64,000 nucleotides of DNA from Strongylocentrotus droebachiensis (Eukaryota > Echinodermata > Echinoidea > Camarodonta > Strongylocentrotidae). A program made the translations under genes and the position numbers. The stretch's first letter is position 1; every line of letters starts with the position of its first letter. This document shows positions 43,172-55,349 of this stretch, piece after piece. The notes below the pieces were generated by a model. That model did not search any database, was not told where the DNA came from, and worked only from the letters and a program-made list of their open reading frames with translations. Location of the stretch: contig JAVYIG010002509.1 in assembly GCA_035222895.1 (NCBI GenBank), positions 62,001-126,000 of the forward strand, in the 5' to 3' direction.

Positions 43172-43620
43172 CGTTTGTCCTATGTGATTTATGTGATTAC
43201 GTCCTTTGTAGATGACTCAACGTCTCCAGAAAAAAAGACAACAAATTCTATGACGACAAGAGAATGCTGCGCGAGATAAGATGCTTAAAACGCCAAATAG
43301 AATGATGAAGCAAGACGTTATCCGCAGACAAAACAAGGATTTTCGAATTAAATCACATCTATCAGACTTGTTTCTATTGTTCAATGCTCGGATTCAAAGT
43401 AACAACGCTGCTAAAAGAAATCACGTCTATACAATCAGAAAGTCATTTGCTATCTAACGAGATTGACCCATTCATCTACTCTGCCGGTCGTAGTGTTTTC
43501 CGCTTTGCGCACTGTACTACAACTCTGTAATAGCATAACAAATGCACGTGACCGGTTTGGCGTAGACGTGCGCCGTAACTAAATATGAATGACGTCAGAG
43601 TGTCCGATTAAAATGCCGGG
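43172..43620 (-). promoter_or_regulatory. Presumed 5' leader and promoter region of the transporter
   Basis: Upstream of the proposed first exon: a palindromic CRE TGACGTCA (43590-43597) and an E-box CACGTG (43545-43550). No obvious TATA box. The transcription start cannot be fixed from sequence. Confidence 0.4.
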
Positions 43621-43866
43621 CATCTCTCTCTCTCTCTTCCTCAAGCCAAGTAACATGTCTCTTTTCCCTAGCCTTTAATATGAGCATTGTCGTTTCTCGA
43701 AGGATCACAAATCCATCTAAAATTAGAAATAGGCGAAGATCCGAATGTCACACATAGACTGGGTCAAATTCAAAGAAACTAGCATACATGTCATCTTGCC
43801 TTGTTTGGGGGAGAATTCATAATTTTCATATAATAAAATTATATTTCTGTAGAGAAATTAATTGAT

Positions 43867-43939
43867 GGCTACCTTTTTTTGGGTTAAAATTATGATTATA
43901 AAGGCTACCTTTTTGGGGGTTAAAATTATGATTATAAAG
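43867..43939 (+). repeat. Tandem duplication, 36 bp period
   Basis: GGCTACCTTTTT followed by GGGTTAAAATTATGATTATA and AAG, present twice (43867 and 43903). Confidence 0.8.
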
Positions 43940-44101
43940 CGTGTCTCTTTAGGATCATCACTTGTAAATATTACATTAGAGACAATGCATAAACTTTAAA
44001 GTGATCTAAAAACACAAAAAATAAAATAATTCAATCCCTTGAACTGACAGCCCTGAAAAACGTCTGGTTATTAATTACAGTGTAATAACCCCAAATCATG
44101 A

Positions 44102-44550
44102 ATGCATTATATAACTCTTGGACAAATGAGGGGGTGGGGCCAGGTGGAACATGGCTCTGGTAGTGAAGTGCTAAGGATGAGAGCATTTCATGATCTATGC
44201 GGGTGCCTGGCAGATAACTACAACAGTCCAAAGCAAAGGCATATGATAGGTGTAAGCTCATCAATCATTATGCATGAAGTACAAACACCCAACCATTCTA
44301 AATTAGTATTACTAATTTACTACCCAAATCAATTAGGAACATGTTTTGATTGATCTTTAAAAAGGGCAATGACATCATACACTGATTGCTCTGACGACTC
44401 TTGAAAGAAGAGGGGCTGGTAGGGGGCATGGTTTGTGCAGTGATGAGGGTGAGATAGCTTCCATGAGCTATGCTGGCATACAACACCACAGACATATGAT
44501 AAGGGGGAAGCTCGTCACGTGCATGAAATACAAACACCCATCTATTCTGT
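44102..44550 (+). repeat. Diverged tandem duplication, period about 250-285 bp
   Basis: GGCATATGATAGGTGTAAGC...GCATGAAGTACAAACACCC near 44240-44290 recurs as GACATATGATAAGGGGGAAG...GCATGAAATACAAACACCC near 44491-44540. Upstream GGGG(T/C)GG-rich parts also correspond. No coding role seen. Confidence 0.6.
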
Positions 44551-44554
44551 GATG

Positions 44555-46050
44555 ACGTTTCACATCTTTTTCAAGCTTCAATCACTAGCAAGACGAGTCG
44601 ATGTGTGTAAAGAGAACCCTACGCGACTACCCCTATTGGTACAAAAAATCCTTTCACAAACATCCAAGCTCTTACGTCAGAGCGAGAGCGTGTTTACCCT
44701 TTCAGCGATCGAGAAATCTCCCCCCCCCCCCCCCCCCCCCCACCTTCCTCGTTCACCACTCTTCGATGTTCCCTTACTATACTACGAGTGAACCTTCGTT
44801 TGTTTACATCGCGATGGTGTGGCGTCGACTGTAGTTTTCATCCACACGACGGTGTAGAAATGCGAGGCTTGGCCTTCATTGAATAGTTCGGATTATTCAT
44901 AATTATGACCCACACGTTTTATGTTTTGCAAGATTGTGGATTAAAGGGGATTAAAACTGAGAACGAGACGAAGTAATATTCCACTATCCCCATTGCAAAT
45001 CTGAAGATTTGTGATTAAGATTCGATGGCGCCTCACAAATCGCACAAATTTCCGCCATTTCGACTCACCATCGCACACGCACGTAACACACATTACATGT
45101 ATTACATGAGGAGGTTTCGTTAACTGACTGTAAAATGTATCGATACCTATAGCACCCTTCCCACTTCAACGAAGAAGAAAGAAAAACACACACACACACA
45201 AAACAAAACGAAAAGCGGAACCTGGAAAAGAAAAAGACGGTTTCTTGAGACAACAAGACATAAAAAAAACCCGGGAATGACAGAGATAATCTTAGAGAAA
45301 GGCAGCTATCTAATCGTATCATCAATAATTTCCTGGATGACGGAATATAAAGTAAAATGATTTGTTATAAACGGAATATTTTCTTGGACTCGCACAGAAA
45401 ATTAAAAGACTCAAATATCCATTCGTCGTGTCTTTGTACTCATTACCACATTCATGATTGCGGGAATTGATGTTTAAATCTTTAATGATTATCTGTAGCT
45501 ATTTGTAGAGCTCAAGGATGAACACGTTCAGCATTTAGGCCACGGGAGATGACTGCCAGACAGACATGATGAGTTTCATCCTACTCAATGATAATTACTT
45601 TAACAGTGTCTCAATAATCTATAGGAATATATCACATTGTAAATGTCTTTTCACTACATTGATACATCTCCAGAATATGAAATTGAAAATATCATATCAA
45701 ATTTAGACGGTTTCGTGTTTATTAGTTTCATAATTCACATCATTTTTAAACCCAAACCAAATATTACGCATTAATTACCGTTTCCGGTGTATCCACAATA
45801 TAAGGGCACTTCGTGTATTAAAGCTTTTCGTCGTCAGTTACAAAAAGTTTCTTTTGTGTCAACACGTTATCAATAATTATCAAAACATTGATCATAGTCA
45901 ATAACACACTTTCAGTCCTTCTTATTCAGTCTCTTTGGTCTGATCAGGGAAGAGGCAGTAGACCGATGGAGCTAATCTGAAGGTCAGATAACTAGCGCAG
46001 ATAATAACACAAATAAAATAACGCCTCGTGTGCAACGAGCATCACCACAA
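44555..46050. other. Intergenic, no gene seen
   Basis: A C run of about 22 at 44709-44731 and CA repeat near 45190. No supported gene. Confidence 0.45.
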
Positions 46051-46054
46051 AAGC

Positions 46055-46251
46055 TTAATAGGTTCCTCACATTTCACTCTGTATAACCTTCTATTCATCA
46101 TTACAATAAATTTCGACGTCTTTTCAAAGTATTAATTATATAATATGACACTTTTAGTATGTTTCATATTATGTTCTAATTTTGTCAATTATGTGAATTC
46201 TTTTTTTGTGAAATGTGAAACAAATAAACTTGAAACTTGAAACTTGAAAAG
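46055..46251 (+). mobile_element. LINE-like 3' end with TTGAAAC tail, copy 2
   Basis: Nearly identical to 22741-22932. Ends AAACTTGAAACTTGAAACTT, one more heptamer than copy 1. Confidence 0.65.
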
Positions 46252-46259
46252 CTCTGTGA

Positions 46260-47835
46260 AAATTGTTTGTATGAATGCAAGAATATTAACAGAGATTAGA
46301 AATTGCGATGGGTTGTCATTATCTCTTTTTAGCTATATTTTGATTTTTCCCCATACTGTAAATGTTTACTTTTGCGAAATATTAATTTTTTACTTCGTAA
46401 TAAAAAAATTTAAAAAAATTCTTTTTAAATCGCTGTCGCCAAATCTTATTCAGTTATTCAATCATTTCAAACATTATTCATTTTCGTTAATTAATCACAA
46501 CTGCATGCAAGGCCCTTACCAGGAAATCTCACAACCCGCCATATTCCATTCTTACCATAAAGAACGGAAGCATGATTTTAATTAATGTTCATTATAGTTT
46601 GTGGTTCAGTTCATGATGTACAGGCGGACAACATAATTGCTTTCAATTCTTTGTCTGTGCTGTCGGTAATCTCAGCAGATAATCACTCCCTCTTTATAGT
46701 AAGAAGCGTCACACTGTGAAACCTGATGATAGTCATGGCGGAGTCAGATGGGATGACATTTAGTTCCGATGATGACAGCTTATATGGAGGATGTTTCCAA
46801 TTTCCATGAATTTCTCCAAGAATCTTTAACAGGTGCCGCTAAGTTGTAAAGTCATACACCGAAACACGTACTACAGGCCTACATTTGCCATGCACAATGA
46901 CGAGTATCATCCCCCCATTTTTGCGTAATTTTGTTCCTCACTGTTCAGGTCTTCTTGATATTTATTCAGAATGACAACAAAATAAATAAACAAGAAATCC
47001 GTTTTGTATCTTGGTCTTATACCATCAGTGGATGTTGCTTTTACTTGCATACCAAAACAAAGGAGGCATTTTTCATCATTCTTTAAAAAATAAAAAACAA
47101 ATCAATTTAATAAATGATGCGCTGTTTCGTTCGATAAAGTCACGCATACCCTTTCATTTTTGCAAGACATGATAAAGCGAGAGGACGGGAATGGAACCTG
47201 TATAAATACCGACTGCACCGCAAATAAAAGTAATGGCAACATCAACAGTTTTCGAATTTCTATAAAATACAGAAATCACCTCGTAAGCGATTTGTTTGTG
47301 TGCTATAATATGTGGACACTGAATTTGAAAGAAAATGCGAATTCAGCTTATGCTGTTATGTGCCAATACTTTGGAACGCACTTTCTTTATTCAGTATGTA
47401 TTCATAAAAATAAAGTCAAAAGAATGTTCTGATTCTGTTCACCTCCGACGATAATAAAAAGGCTATTATCGCATACTATCCTCTCTCAAGAGATCACAAG
47501 GACTGACGTAATCCTTTCATATTCTATTTATAAATAAATTCAATTACTTTTTTTTCTTCTAAGGGGAATCAGAGTAATCTTCATTGTCCAATCTGAGCAT
47601 GGTTTTGCTTAATTCAGAGACACGTACAAATTCACTGCACTAGGCGTACTTTACGCGCATGCAGCCAGTCGAGTGTTTGTATCAGGATGTTGGAGTCGTT
47701 ATTCACGAGTCTCTACATTCTTTTCTCTTAGGGGAAGGAGAGAGTGAGTGACTCAAGAAATCCATCATAATTAAATTGGGTTCTTAGTCTGTGATCGTCT
47801 CCATGGGATGATCTACTTCCGATCACCTTAGGATT

Positions 47836-47875
<40 letters not shown>

Positions 47876-50150
47876 GGGAGAGAGAGGGAGAGAGAGAGAG
47901 GGGGGGCAGAGAGATACAGACATAAAGAGACAGTGGAAATAGAGACAGTGATGACGTCAATGTATGGGGATATTCATTATTCATTATTGAGTACTATCAT
48001 CATGGTACTATAGTCCTTTAATAACAAATCAGCACGGTTACAATGTACCTGTGAGTCTGTGACTGAACAAACCAATGGATATTAATATAAATGGACCGAC
48101 ACACTGTAAATAGACCGTTAGATCTTGATTAAACTTACTGCAGGCGGAAGGAATCTACTCGTTATTCAGTACCTAAATTTCTACAGACACGCTCCATCCG
48201 TCTTCTCTCTCTCTCTCTCTCTCTCTCTTTGATTCTCTTGCAAAGCTTAGCCACAATTACACAAATAATAATAAGTGAATACAAAAATTGTATGACTTCC
48301 TTATGACCAGCACTGAATTATCGTGAATGAAACTTCCGCTATTTGAATAGTCTTTATCAGTAGTTTTCCTTCATATTTGTATTACTAATACTAATATTTT
48401 TCAGGTGTAAATTTCAATGAAAGTGCATGAACCACACCTGTTTTACCACCCCCATAATTTCCGAAGTGTTTCAACCAGGTGCCCATGTTATAGGGAAATG
48501 ACATTCAGTGGCTTTTCATACTGTTTTCAACTCTCTTCATAATTCATTTTTTTTAATTTTTATATATGTAACTTTACCCACGTACCCGTATCTCTCATTT
48601 ATTGAGTTACCAAATGATTTCATTGACATCACAGCTGTGCTTCCGATGGATACTAATCCATCCAGATTAATATATCATAACGTTGATATAATGATATCTA
48701 TATATTGTTTAAAGATCAGCGGATTTTGAAAGACATTAGAGTAATATGATTCAAATGGAAATGTGTAATGCAGGGACGCCGCGAGGAAGGGAATGGATAT
48801 GACATGCCCCCTCCCTCCCATTAAGACCCATTTACACAAAATGTGTATTTTTCAAACCTTGCCGACAACTGCGGCAAGACCCCCACCCCCCCCCCCCCTC
48901 TCTCTCTCCCTCTCTCTTTCGCTTTCAGTTTCTTGTCAGATTTGTTTCTGCAAATATGATCCACACTACATACACAAAGCCCACACAATAATGCCCAAGC
49001 GACAGGTTGCCAAAGTAATCCTTACACACAATAGCGGAAGTTTGCGAAGGGGGTGTGTGAGGGGCTGGCCCTTTTGTATTCTACTACGTCATGTATAGGA
49101 CGTCGTGGATAGCAACTAAGCTCTGTTAATGGAATGCTACGTATACTTGTATACACAACAGAGATATGTGGGACCATGTTTCCTGATTGAATCGACAAGA
49201 AGGGCGTTTGAAGGAATGAATATTCGTTTTTTTTTTTCTTCTCATTGAGCATTGAGGCATAAAATGGGTTGGACACTTGGACTGTTTATTTTGTCTAGTA
49301 AGAGGGGCCAAGAAATTCGGGTCCAATGTTGTGACCACGATAGACATAGAAATGCTATAGTAACAACCAATCTGAAGGGATACAAGGCTAACATGACATT
49401 ACTGTCATGTTCTTTTATTTTCATTTATTTATTTTTCACATTATATTATGGGATTCAGGAAGGATCACCCTTTTCAGCTAAAAGCTGGTCTTCTAAAGGA
49501 TTCATCCACAAGATAAAAATACAAATTGTTAAAAAAATAAATTTGAAATATGATAACAAAAACAGTTTGGCTCTTAAGTAGCCCCCCCCCCCCCGCCCCC
49601 CTAAAAAAGGGGGAGTTATGTATGAATTTTGTCCTGTCGATATTCTCATGCAGTCAGGATCCTGAACTGGGACAAACTAGATGTTCTAATCTGTTTCTTC
49701 TTCTGTCGTTATTTGTGACCACGAATCTTCAAAAAATAACAACATTAACTCGGGTAATTTCAAAAGGAATGTTTCCTCAAGATAAAATCGAAATGAGACC
49801 ATAATAGTGGTAATTATCATTGGCACGACATCAAGTCGGTACTAAGATCAATTACGACACAACGGCATACTAATTGCCATATCTTTCCTGTGCATGCTAA
49901 GCTGTGTAGTGGGTCGAGGAAGAGGCATAGCGTGGGTCTACACACTGAAGGAGCACAGGCATAGGTAGGGGCATTTTAACAAATCAATGCAAATACAAAA
50001 AAATCACCGATATGGGGCAGGGTGTGGGAGTTCCTTCCATGAGTTCCATCCATCTTCCTTTCTCTCATTTTCCTTTCAGTTTTGCCTTTTGCCTTTTCGT
50101 CTGTTTTTTTCTTGGCCACTCGATTAAAAAACTATGTAACTACGCACCTG
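46260..50150. other. Intergenic, no gene seen
   Basis: GA microsatellite at 47838-47905 and CT repeat at 48203-48229, C runs near 48885 and 49583. A palindromic CRE TGACGTCA lies near 47952. No exon-like stretch that I can support. Confidence 0.45.
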
Positions 50151-50156
50151 GTTTGG

Positions 50157-50238
50157 GCGTCGTCGTCGTCGTCGTCGTATGTGTGTGCGTGCGTGTGTTT
50201 GCGTGTGTGTGTGTGTGTGTGTGTGTTGAGGGGGGGGG
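50157..50238 (+). repeat. Microsatellite (GTC)n then (GT)n and a G run
   Basis: Uninterrupted CGTCGTCGTCGTCGTCGT passes into TGTGTGTG repeats and a G run. Confidence 0.9.
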
Positions 50239-50461
50239 GCTTTGATTTAAGCATCGTATTCGTCACAACTAGGCCTGAACTGATATCAATAAGAAAAAAC
50301 AATAACATTATAATTCAAGTTCACCGGTGTATTGAAACTGCACTATACAAAGAAGTTCAAACAACAGATGAGTGTTAAATAGAAGAAGTGCCGATTAATT
50401 TCAGCCGCTGATAAAAATTGATAAATGAAGAGGCAGGTCATTTGAATTAACGCGTATCAGG

Positions 50462-50700
50462 ACAGTTGCCCCTTTGGGCAATCGACCCCCGGGAAATTAC
50501 CCCCCCCCCCCCCGAGGTCAATAGCCCCCCCGGAAAATTGCCCCCAAGGACAACTACCCCCGAGGACAGTTACCCCCCTGTTCGTTAAAGGAGAAGTCCA
50601 GCCTGATAATAAGTTGGTTTTAATAAAAGCAGATTTTTGTCCTCGGGGGTAAGTTTCTGGTGGGTAATTATCCGGGGGGGGGGGGGGTATTGGGGGTAGT
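50462..50700. repeat. C-rich short-unit repeat with a conserved core, copy 2
   Basis: Units such as GGACAACTACCCCCGAGG on the left and GGGGGTAAGTTTCTGG on the right surround a core CCCCCTGTTCGTTAAAGG...GATAATAAGTTGGTTTTAAT, related to 18690-18930. Confidence 0.65.
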
Positions 50701-50704
50701 ATGA

Positions 50705-51570
50705 ATAAATAATGTATAAATAATAAAGAAAGTAAATATCAAGTGTATTAATAAAACGCGGGGGGGGGTCCCTTGATAAACCTTTAGGTAACATGATACA
50801 TCTAGTTACAATCCAATTGTTTTTAAAGGTGGATAATTAATGCATGGGCTAAATAAGAAGGTTGGCAATATAATGCTCAATCTTTATCAAGTTACAGACT
50901 TCGAATCAATTAACTGAACAAACTACATCTGAAAGGTTCATTAAGGATCATTAATTGTATAATTTATAGTTTCAGATTGACTTTGTAGGCCACGGAAACT
51001 TGAATAGGAAATATTTAATCCAGGTGCAATCCGTTAGATAAGGATTATATAAGAGAAAGATCTGTATCGTGTGAAAATAGAGAATGGGAGAGGACTGTGG
51101 GAAAATTTGTTACAAGAAAATCAAATGGTAAGAGAAAATAGCATTTGGGGGCTACATGTCATAATACAGAAGACCAAGAAGACCCAAAATGTCTTTCAGA
51201 CGTAAGGAAAGAATGTTTCATTGTTAACCTGAATGTTTCAGGGTTATAACATGTCTACTTTTACCAACCTTCCTAGCTAGCAAGTCTTACAAGAAAATGC
51301 GATTACGCAATTCAAAAGATCGTTTCCTTCTTTCGTTCCTCTTTTTCTAACTTACTTTTTCACTTATATCTGGCATATTGTGAAAATTGTGAAAATTCCG
51401 GTCCGAATTTTATGTTTACATGTTTTCCTTCAAAACACGCCCTGCAATAACCTGGTACCCTGCTGTCTACTGTGTCCGTCTATAGAAACATCTGTTTTAA
51501 AAGGGTCAAGGGTATAGTACGCTTTTGATTCTCCATTTTAAGGTTTCCATAGATATTTAATTTCGTATTG
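50705..51570. other. Intergenic, no gene seen
   Basis: AT-rich, nothing recognisable. Confidence 0.45.
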
Positions 51571-51583
51571 ACCAGTCCAGTAC

Positions 51584-51697
51584 TAGCCTATAATCTAGGC
51601 GGAGTGCCGAGCTTTTTTCTTTGCTGCTAGACTAACCCTAAGCAGAACGTCTAGCAGCAAAGAAAAAATCTCGGCACTCCGCCTAGATTATAGGCTA
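51584..51697. mobile_element. 114 bp foldback element with 9 bp target duplication
   Basis: Arms of about 49 bp (TAGCCTATAATCTAGGCGGA... and its inverse) differ by roughly one base and a small indel, with a 16-base loop. Flanked by perfect GTCCAGTAC at 51575-51583 and 51698-51706. A 9 bp duplication fits Mutator-like elements. Confidence 0.88.
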
Positions 51698-51709
51698 GTC
51701 CAGTACAGG

Positions 51710-53170
51710 TCAGAGCAAACTGTGGGGTGTGTCCCATTGATACTTGTCAGTTGTCACACATTAAAATTGAAAAGCAGCAAAACGAAGTACAGCCCATGAT
51801 TTATAACAACGGGGCGTTCAATCGGTCATACAATTGCAACTCACTTATACTCCGCTTTACGATGTCCTGATTTCCAAAGTTTAAAGAAGTTAAAATAATC
51901 ATATTAATCATAATAAATGCCAAGCCCATTACTCATATATGATAACATTATCTGCAATACAGCATTAGTTAGCGTATTTGAGTACACATAGCATATACTA
52001 TTTTCACGAAAAGAGAGAGAGAGACAGACAGATTCAGGTGAGAGGGAGAGAGAGAGAGATCCTTCTTCAAATGTATTGTATATTTGTTCATACTTATTAT
52101 GTCTTAAGGTATTCTACGACGATGTAAATAAACTATTACCAAACCAGACACACAAGGAGAAAGAAAGAAACTTCTTTTTGTCATTCACACAGATGAGTGA
52201 GTGAGGTATTTCCGTTCCTCTAGTGTATTTTAAAGAGTCCTATTATATAACTTTCGACAAATGACAACAACAACAAAAACGACTGAAAACTTCCGACTTT
52301 CACTGATGTAAAAAGACGACCCCGCAAACATACATTTCATCATTGTTCACAAGGCAGTATTCCTAATTGTAGCCTTGTATATGGTCTGCAAGTTTTATAT
52401 ATTTATTTCCTTATTTATTTATTTAATAATTCACTTAAACATTTATTTATTTATTTATTTACATATTATTTATTTGGTTAGTTGTTTAGTTTTCTGTGAA
52501 TAAGTACACATAGAGTCACATACGTATATACATTGTTTTCCCACGTGAAAAAAATGAAACATAATATCAACAAATGCAAACATGAAGTCTCCAAACTGTC
52601 TAAAGCTTCTAGAATGACTAAATCAATAATACATGTACAAAAACAACAACAACCCAAAACATGTATAACGTGCTGCCCATTTGAACAAAAGAAGGGGGCC
52701 CTTTTTTATTTTGCTTTTCAATTTCTGCGCGAAATATTGACAATGCGCTGGTTCCAGTTTGTGAATGGCAGATATGCGTTTCATTCTAATGAGGTACTCA
52801 TCTATGAGGACTATGAAGGAAGCCCCGGTAACTGTACTTTATTCTCATTATACACTGTGTATGTATGTATCATCACAAGTTGTCACGCAACCTCATAGTA
52901 CACCTCTTACTCTACCGCACCTCACAAAGAGTCAAAAACAGAAACACACTATTACATCTACTAGTAATCCCTGGGTAATTGAGACACTACCCATATAAGT
53001 TCATCATTCCATGAATTATGGCCGTTCCGTAGCAGGTTACAACGTGAGACCGGAGAGATGCACCCCCAAAGCTGGGTGAGACCGTTTCCTCTGATCTCGT
53101 TTCCCCTGATCTCATTTCACGATGCCCCCTCCCCCCCCCCCCCCCCCCCCCATCGAGCCAATAGTGTGCG
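51710..53170. other. Intergenic, no gene seen
   Basis: Contains GA repeat near 52013, (TTTA)n at 52410-52465 and a C run at 53127-53150. A short open stretch around 52740-52810 with splice-like edges is not recognisable. Confidence 0.4.
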
Positions 53171-53177
53171 TCCCAGG

Positions 53178-53638
53178 TATCCAGCTATTTGAATTATCCC
53201 GATCGCAAACTATCCAGCTTATTTGCGTCTTCATTAGACCGAAGTAGCAAATTAGCTGGATAGTTGGTCGGGATAATATCCCAAGATATATCGGTCTAGT
53301 TTGCGGTTTTCCGTGTTTACTCGAGGTCAGTGGTTGCGAGGTCAGCGCTGAGCGGTATAGATCGCATGTGCGAACCGGAAATCGTTGTGCATGATGGGAT
53401 CGGGATAATTGACTCCGTACTTCGGTCTAATGAAGACGGTCGCAAACTATCCCGCTAGTTCGGAAATAGAAGGATATTTTGCAAACTAGACCGAGATATC
53501 TTGGGATATTATCCCGACCAACTATCCAGCTAATTTGCCACTTCGGTCTAATGAAGACGCAAATAGCTGGATAGTTTCGATCGGGATAGTTCAAAATAGC
53601 TGGATATTTGGCAATCTCGAGATAGTGCAGACACGCCT
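53178..53638. mobile_element. Complex inverted-repeat element, copy 1 (left end truncated)
   Basis: Contains the same blocks as 54857-55347 but with the core in opposite orientation: GCTGGATAGTTGGTCGGGAT, CAAGATAT(A/C)TCGGTCTAG, GCGAACCGGAAATCGTTGTG. Keeps the right TIR (CTCGAGATAGTGCAGACACG) but lacks the left one. Confidence 0.85.
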
Positions 53639-54856
53639 CATGGACACGGATAAAATCCAATCCCAACTCCATGGTATGATGACGCAGTACTGTGCCTCTT
53701 GAATACCAACACGTCGCCCTAGTTGTCGACGCAATAGCAATTAACTGATGAGCAAAGGCAGCATAATCATTTTAACACCAGAATTAATTTTCAAAACACA
53801 TACTGGGTGTGTACATGTATGATGTAGCCTACATGGCATAAAGCTCATATTTAGAGAAACTTTGTTTTGTTGTGACGAGGACTCACTACACTTGTGTCAA
53901 AGTGCTCTATTTTTGCTTCTGACCACAGTATTGGGCTACTACTACTTGTACAGCCTTTTCTTGGGAAATGGGGTTCGAGGTTGGGAGACTGCCCTTTCCT
54001 AAAAAACAGGCCACAGACAATATTCATTGACCTACTTAATTCATTTCTATTATTTATTATTGTTTTTACCTTCATTTAGAAAACAAAACAATCGGCTAGA
54101 AACCTCAACACACTTCCCGCACGGCATGAATTAATCATAATGAGCCAAGAGGTCAAGTCTAACGTAGACCATGAAAGGAAAGAGCAAGGAAAGGGAGGCA
54201 GAGAGTAAGAGAGATGACCTCATAAAGTGGAAGTAGCGATCCCCTAGTGAATACAGCCCCAGGTGACCTGACAATGACCCTTCTACGACTGAGATGGGAG
54301 ATCAAATACAAGGAGCCTGAAGGAAACGTAACGGGTCCCATGAAATGTCTGGCATCCAAATGACCTTAACACACGGTATGTCTGTACCATCAGACCCTTG
54401 GGTTGTACTTGTAGAACTAGAAAGGTTACATCAAGCTGTATGCCCATCTGGCACTATGACGGTACAAAAATACTTTTTTGCTCGATGTGTCATGATGTGG
54501 AGAACCAGATCTGAACTAATTCTGTGTTTATAAACACGAGCCATGAAAACAAACGTACATTCAAATACTGCGCACATATCCATCTTAGGGGACAGGGGGA
54601 TGCAAAAGGCACCTACCAAGTACCAAGGGGTTATCTCTTTGCAAGTATACTCTGCCGCTGAAAGCTTTCAAGGAACACATTCCTCACAGGCACCTATTTA
54701 CTACACCTGGGTGGAGAGTGGCAAATTTAGACGAATACAAACAACCCCAGCATGAAGACATTGAAAGGCGGGGGAGGGGAAGGGACCAGGGATATTGGTA
54801 GAATAAAGTTTATATAATTATATTATACTATCATTAACTAAAGTTGTAGGTACAGT

Positions 54857-55347
54857 AGGCGTGTCTGCACTATCTCGAGCGGCCAAATATCCAGCTATTT
54901 GAACTATCCCGATCGCAAACTATCCAGCTATTTGCGTCTTCATTAGACCGCAGTAGCAAATTAGCTGGATAGTTGGTCGGGATAATATCCCAAGATATCT
55001 CGGTCTAGTTTGCAAAATATCCCACTATTTCCGAACTAGCGGGATAGTTTGCGACCGTCGTCATTAGACCGAAGTACGGAGTCAAATATCCCGATCCCAT
55101 CATGCACAACGATTTCCGGTTCGCACATGCGATCTGTACCGCTCAGCGCGCTAGTACAACCACTGACCTCGAGTCAACACGGAAAACCGCAAACTAGACC
55201 GAGATATCTTGGGATATTATCCCGACCAACTATCCAGCTAATTTGCTACTTCGGTCTAATGAAGACGCAAATTAGCTGGATAGTTTGCGATCGGGATAGT
55301 TCAAATAGCTGGATATTTGGCAATCTCGAGATAGTGCAGACACGCCT
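54857..55347. mobile_element. Complex inverted-repeat element, complete copy
   Basis: TIR AGGCGTGTCTGCACTATCTC is exactly inverted at the right end. Arms of over 150 bp form nested inverted repeats around a unique core of about 120 bp. The target duplication is ambiguous: AGT (3 bp) or TA, depending on where the end is set. Non-coding; class unknown. Confidence 0.88.
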
Positions 55348-55349
55348 AG

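Noticed and set aside
52533..52898. 121-residue open frame; a small internal stretch near 52755-52790 has AG and GT edges
   Set aside because: The translated piece is not recognisable and homology cannot be tested here.
53427..53672. Open frame near the inverted-repeat element
   Set aside because: It is translation of the repeat modules themselves.
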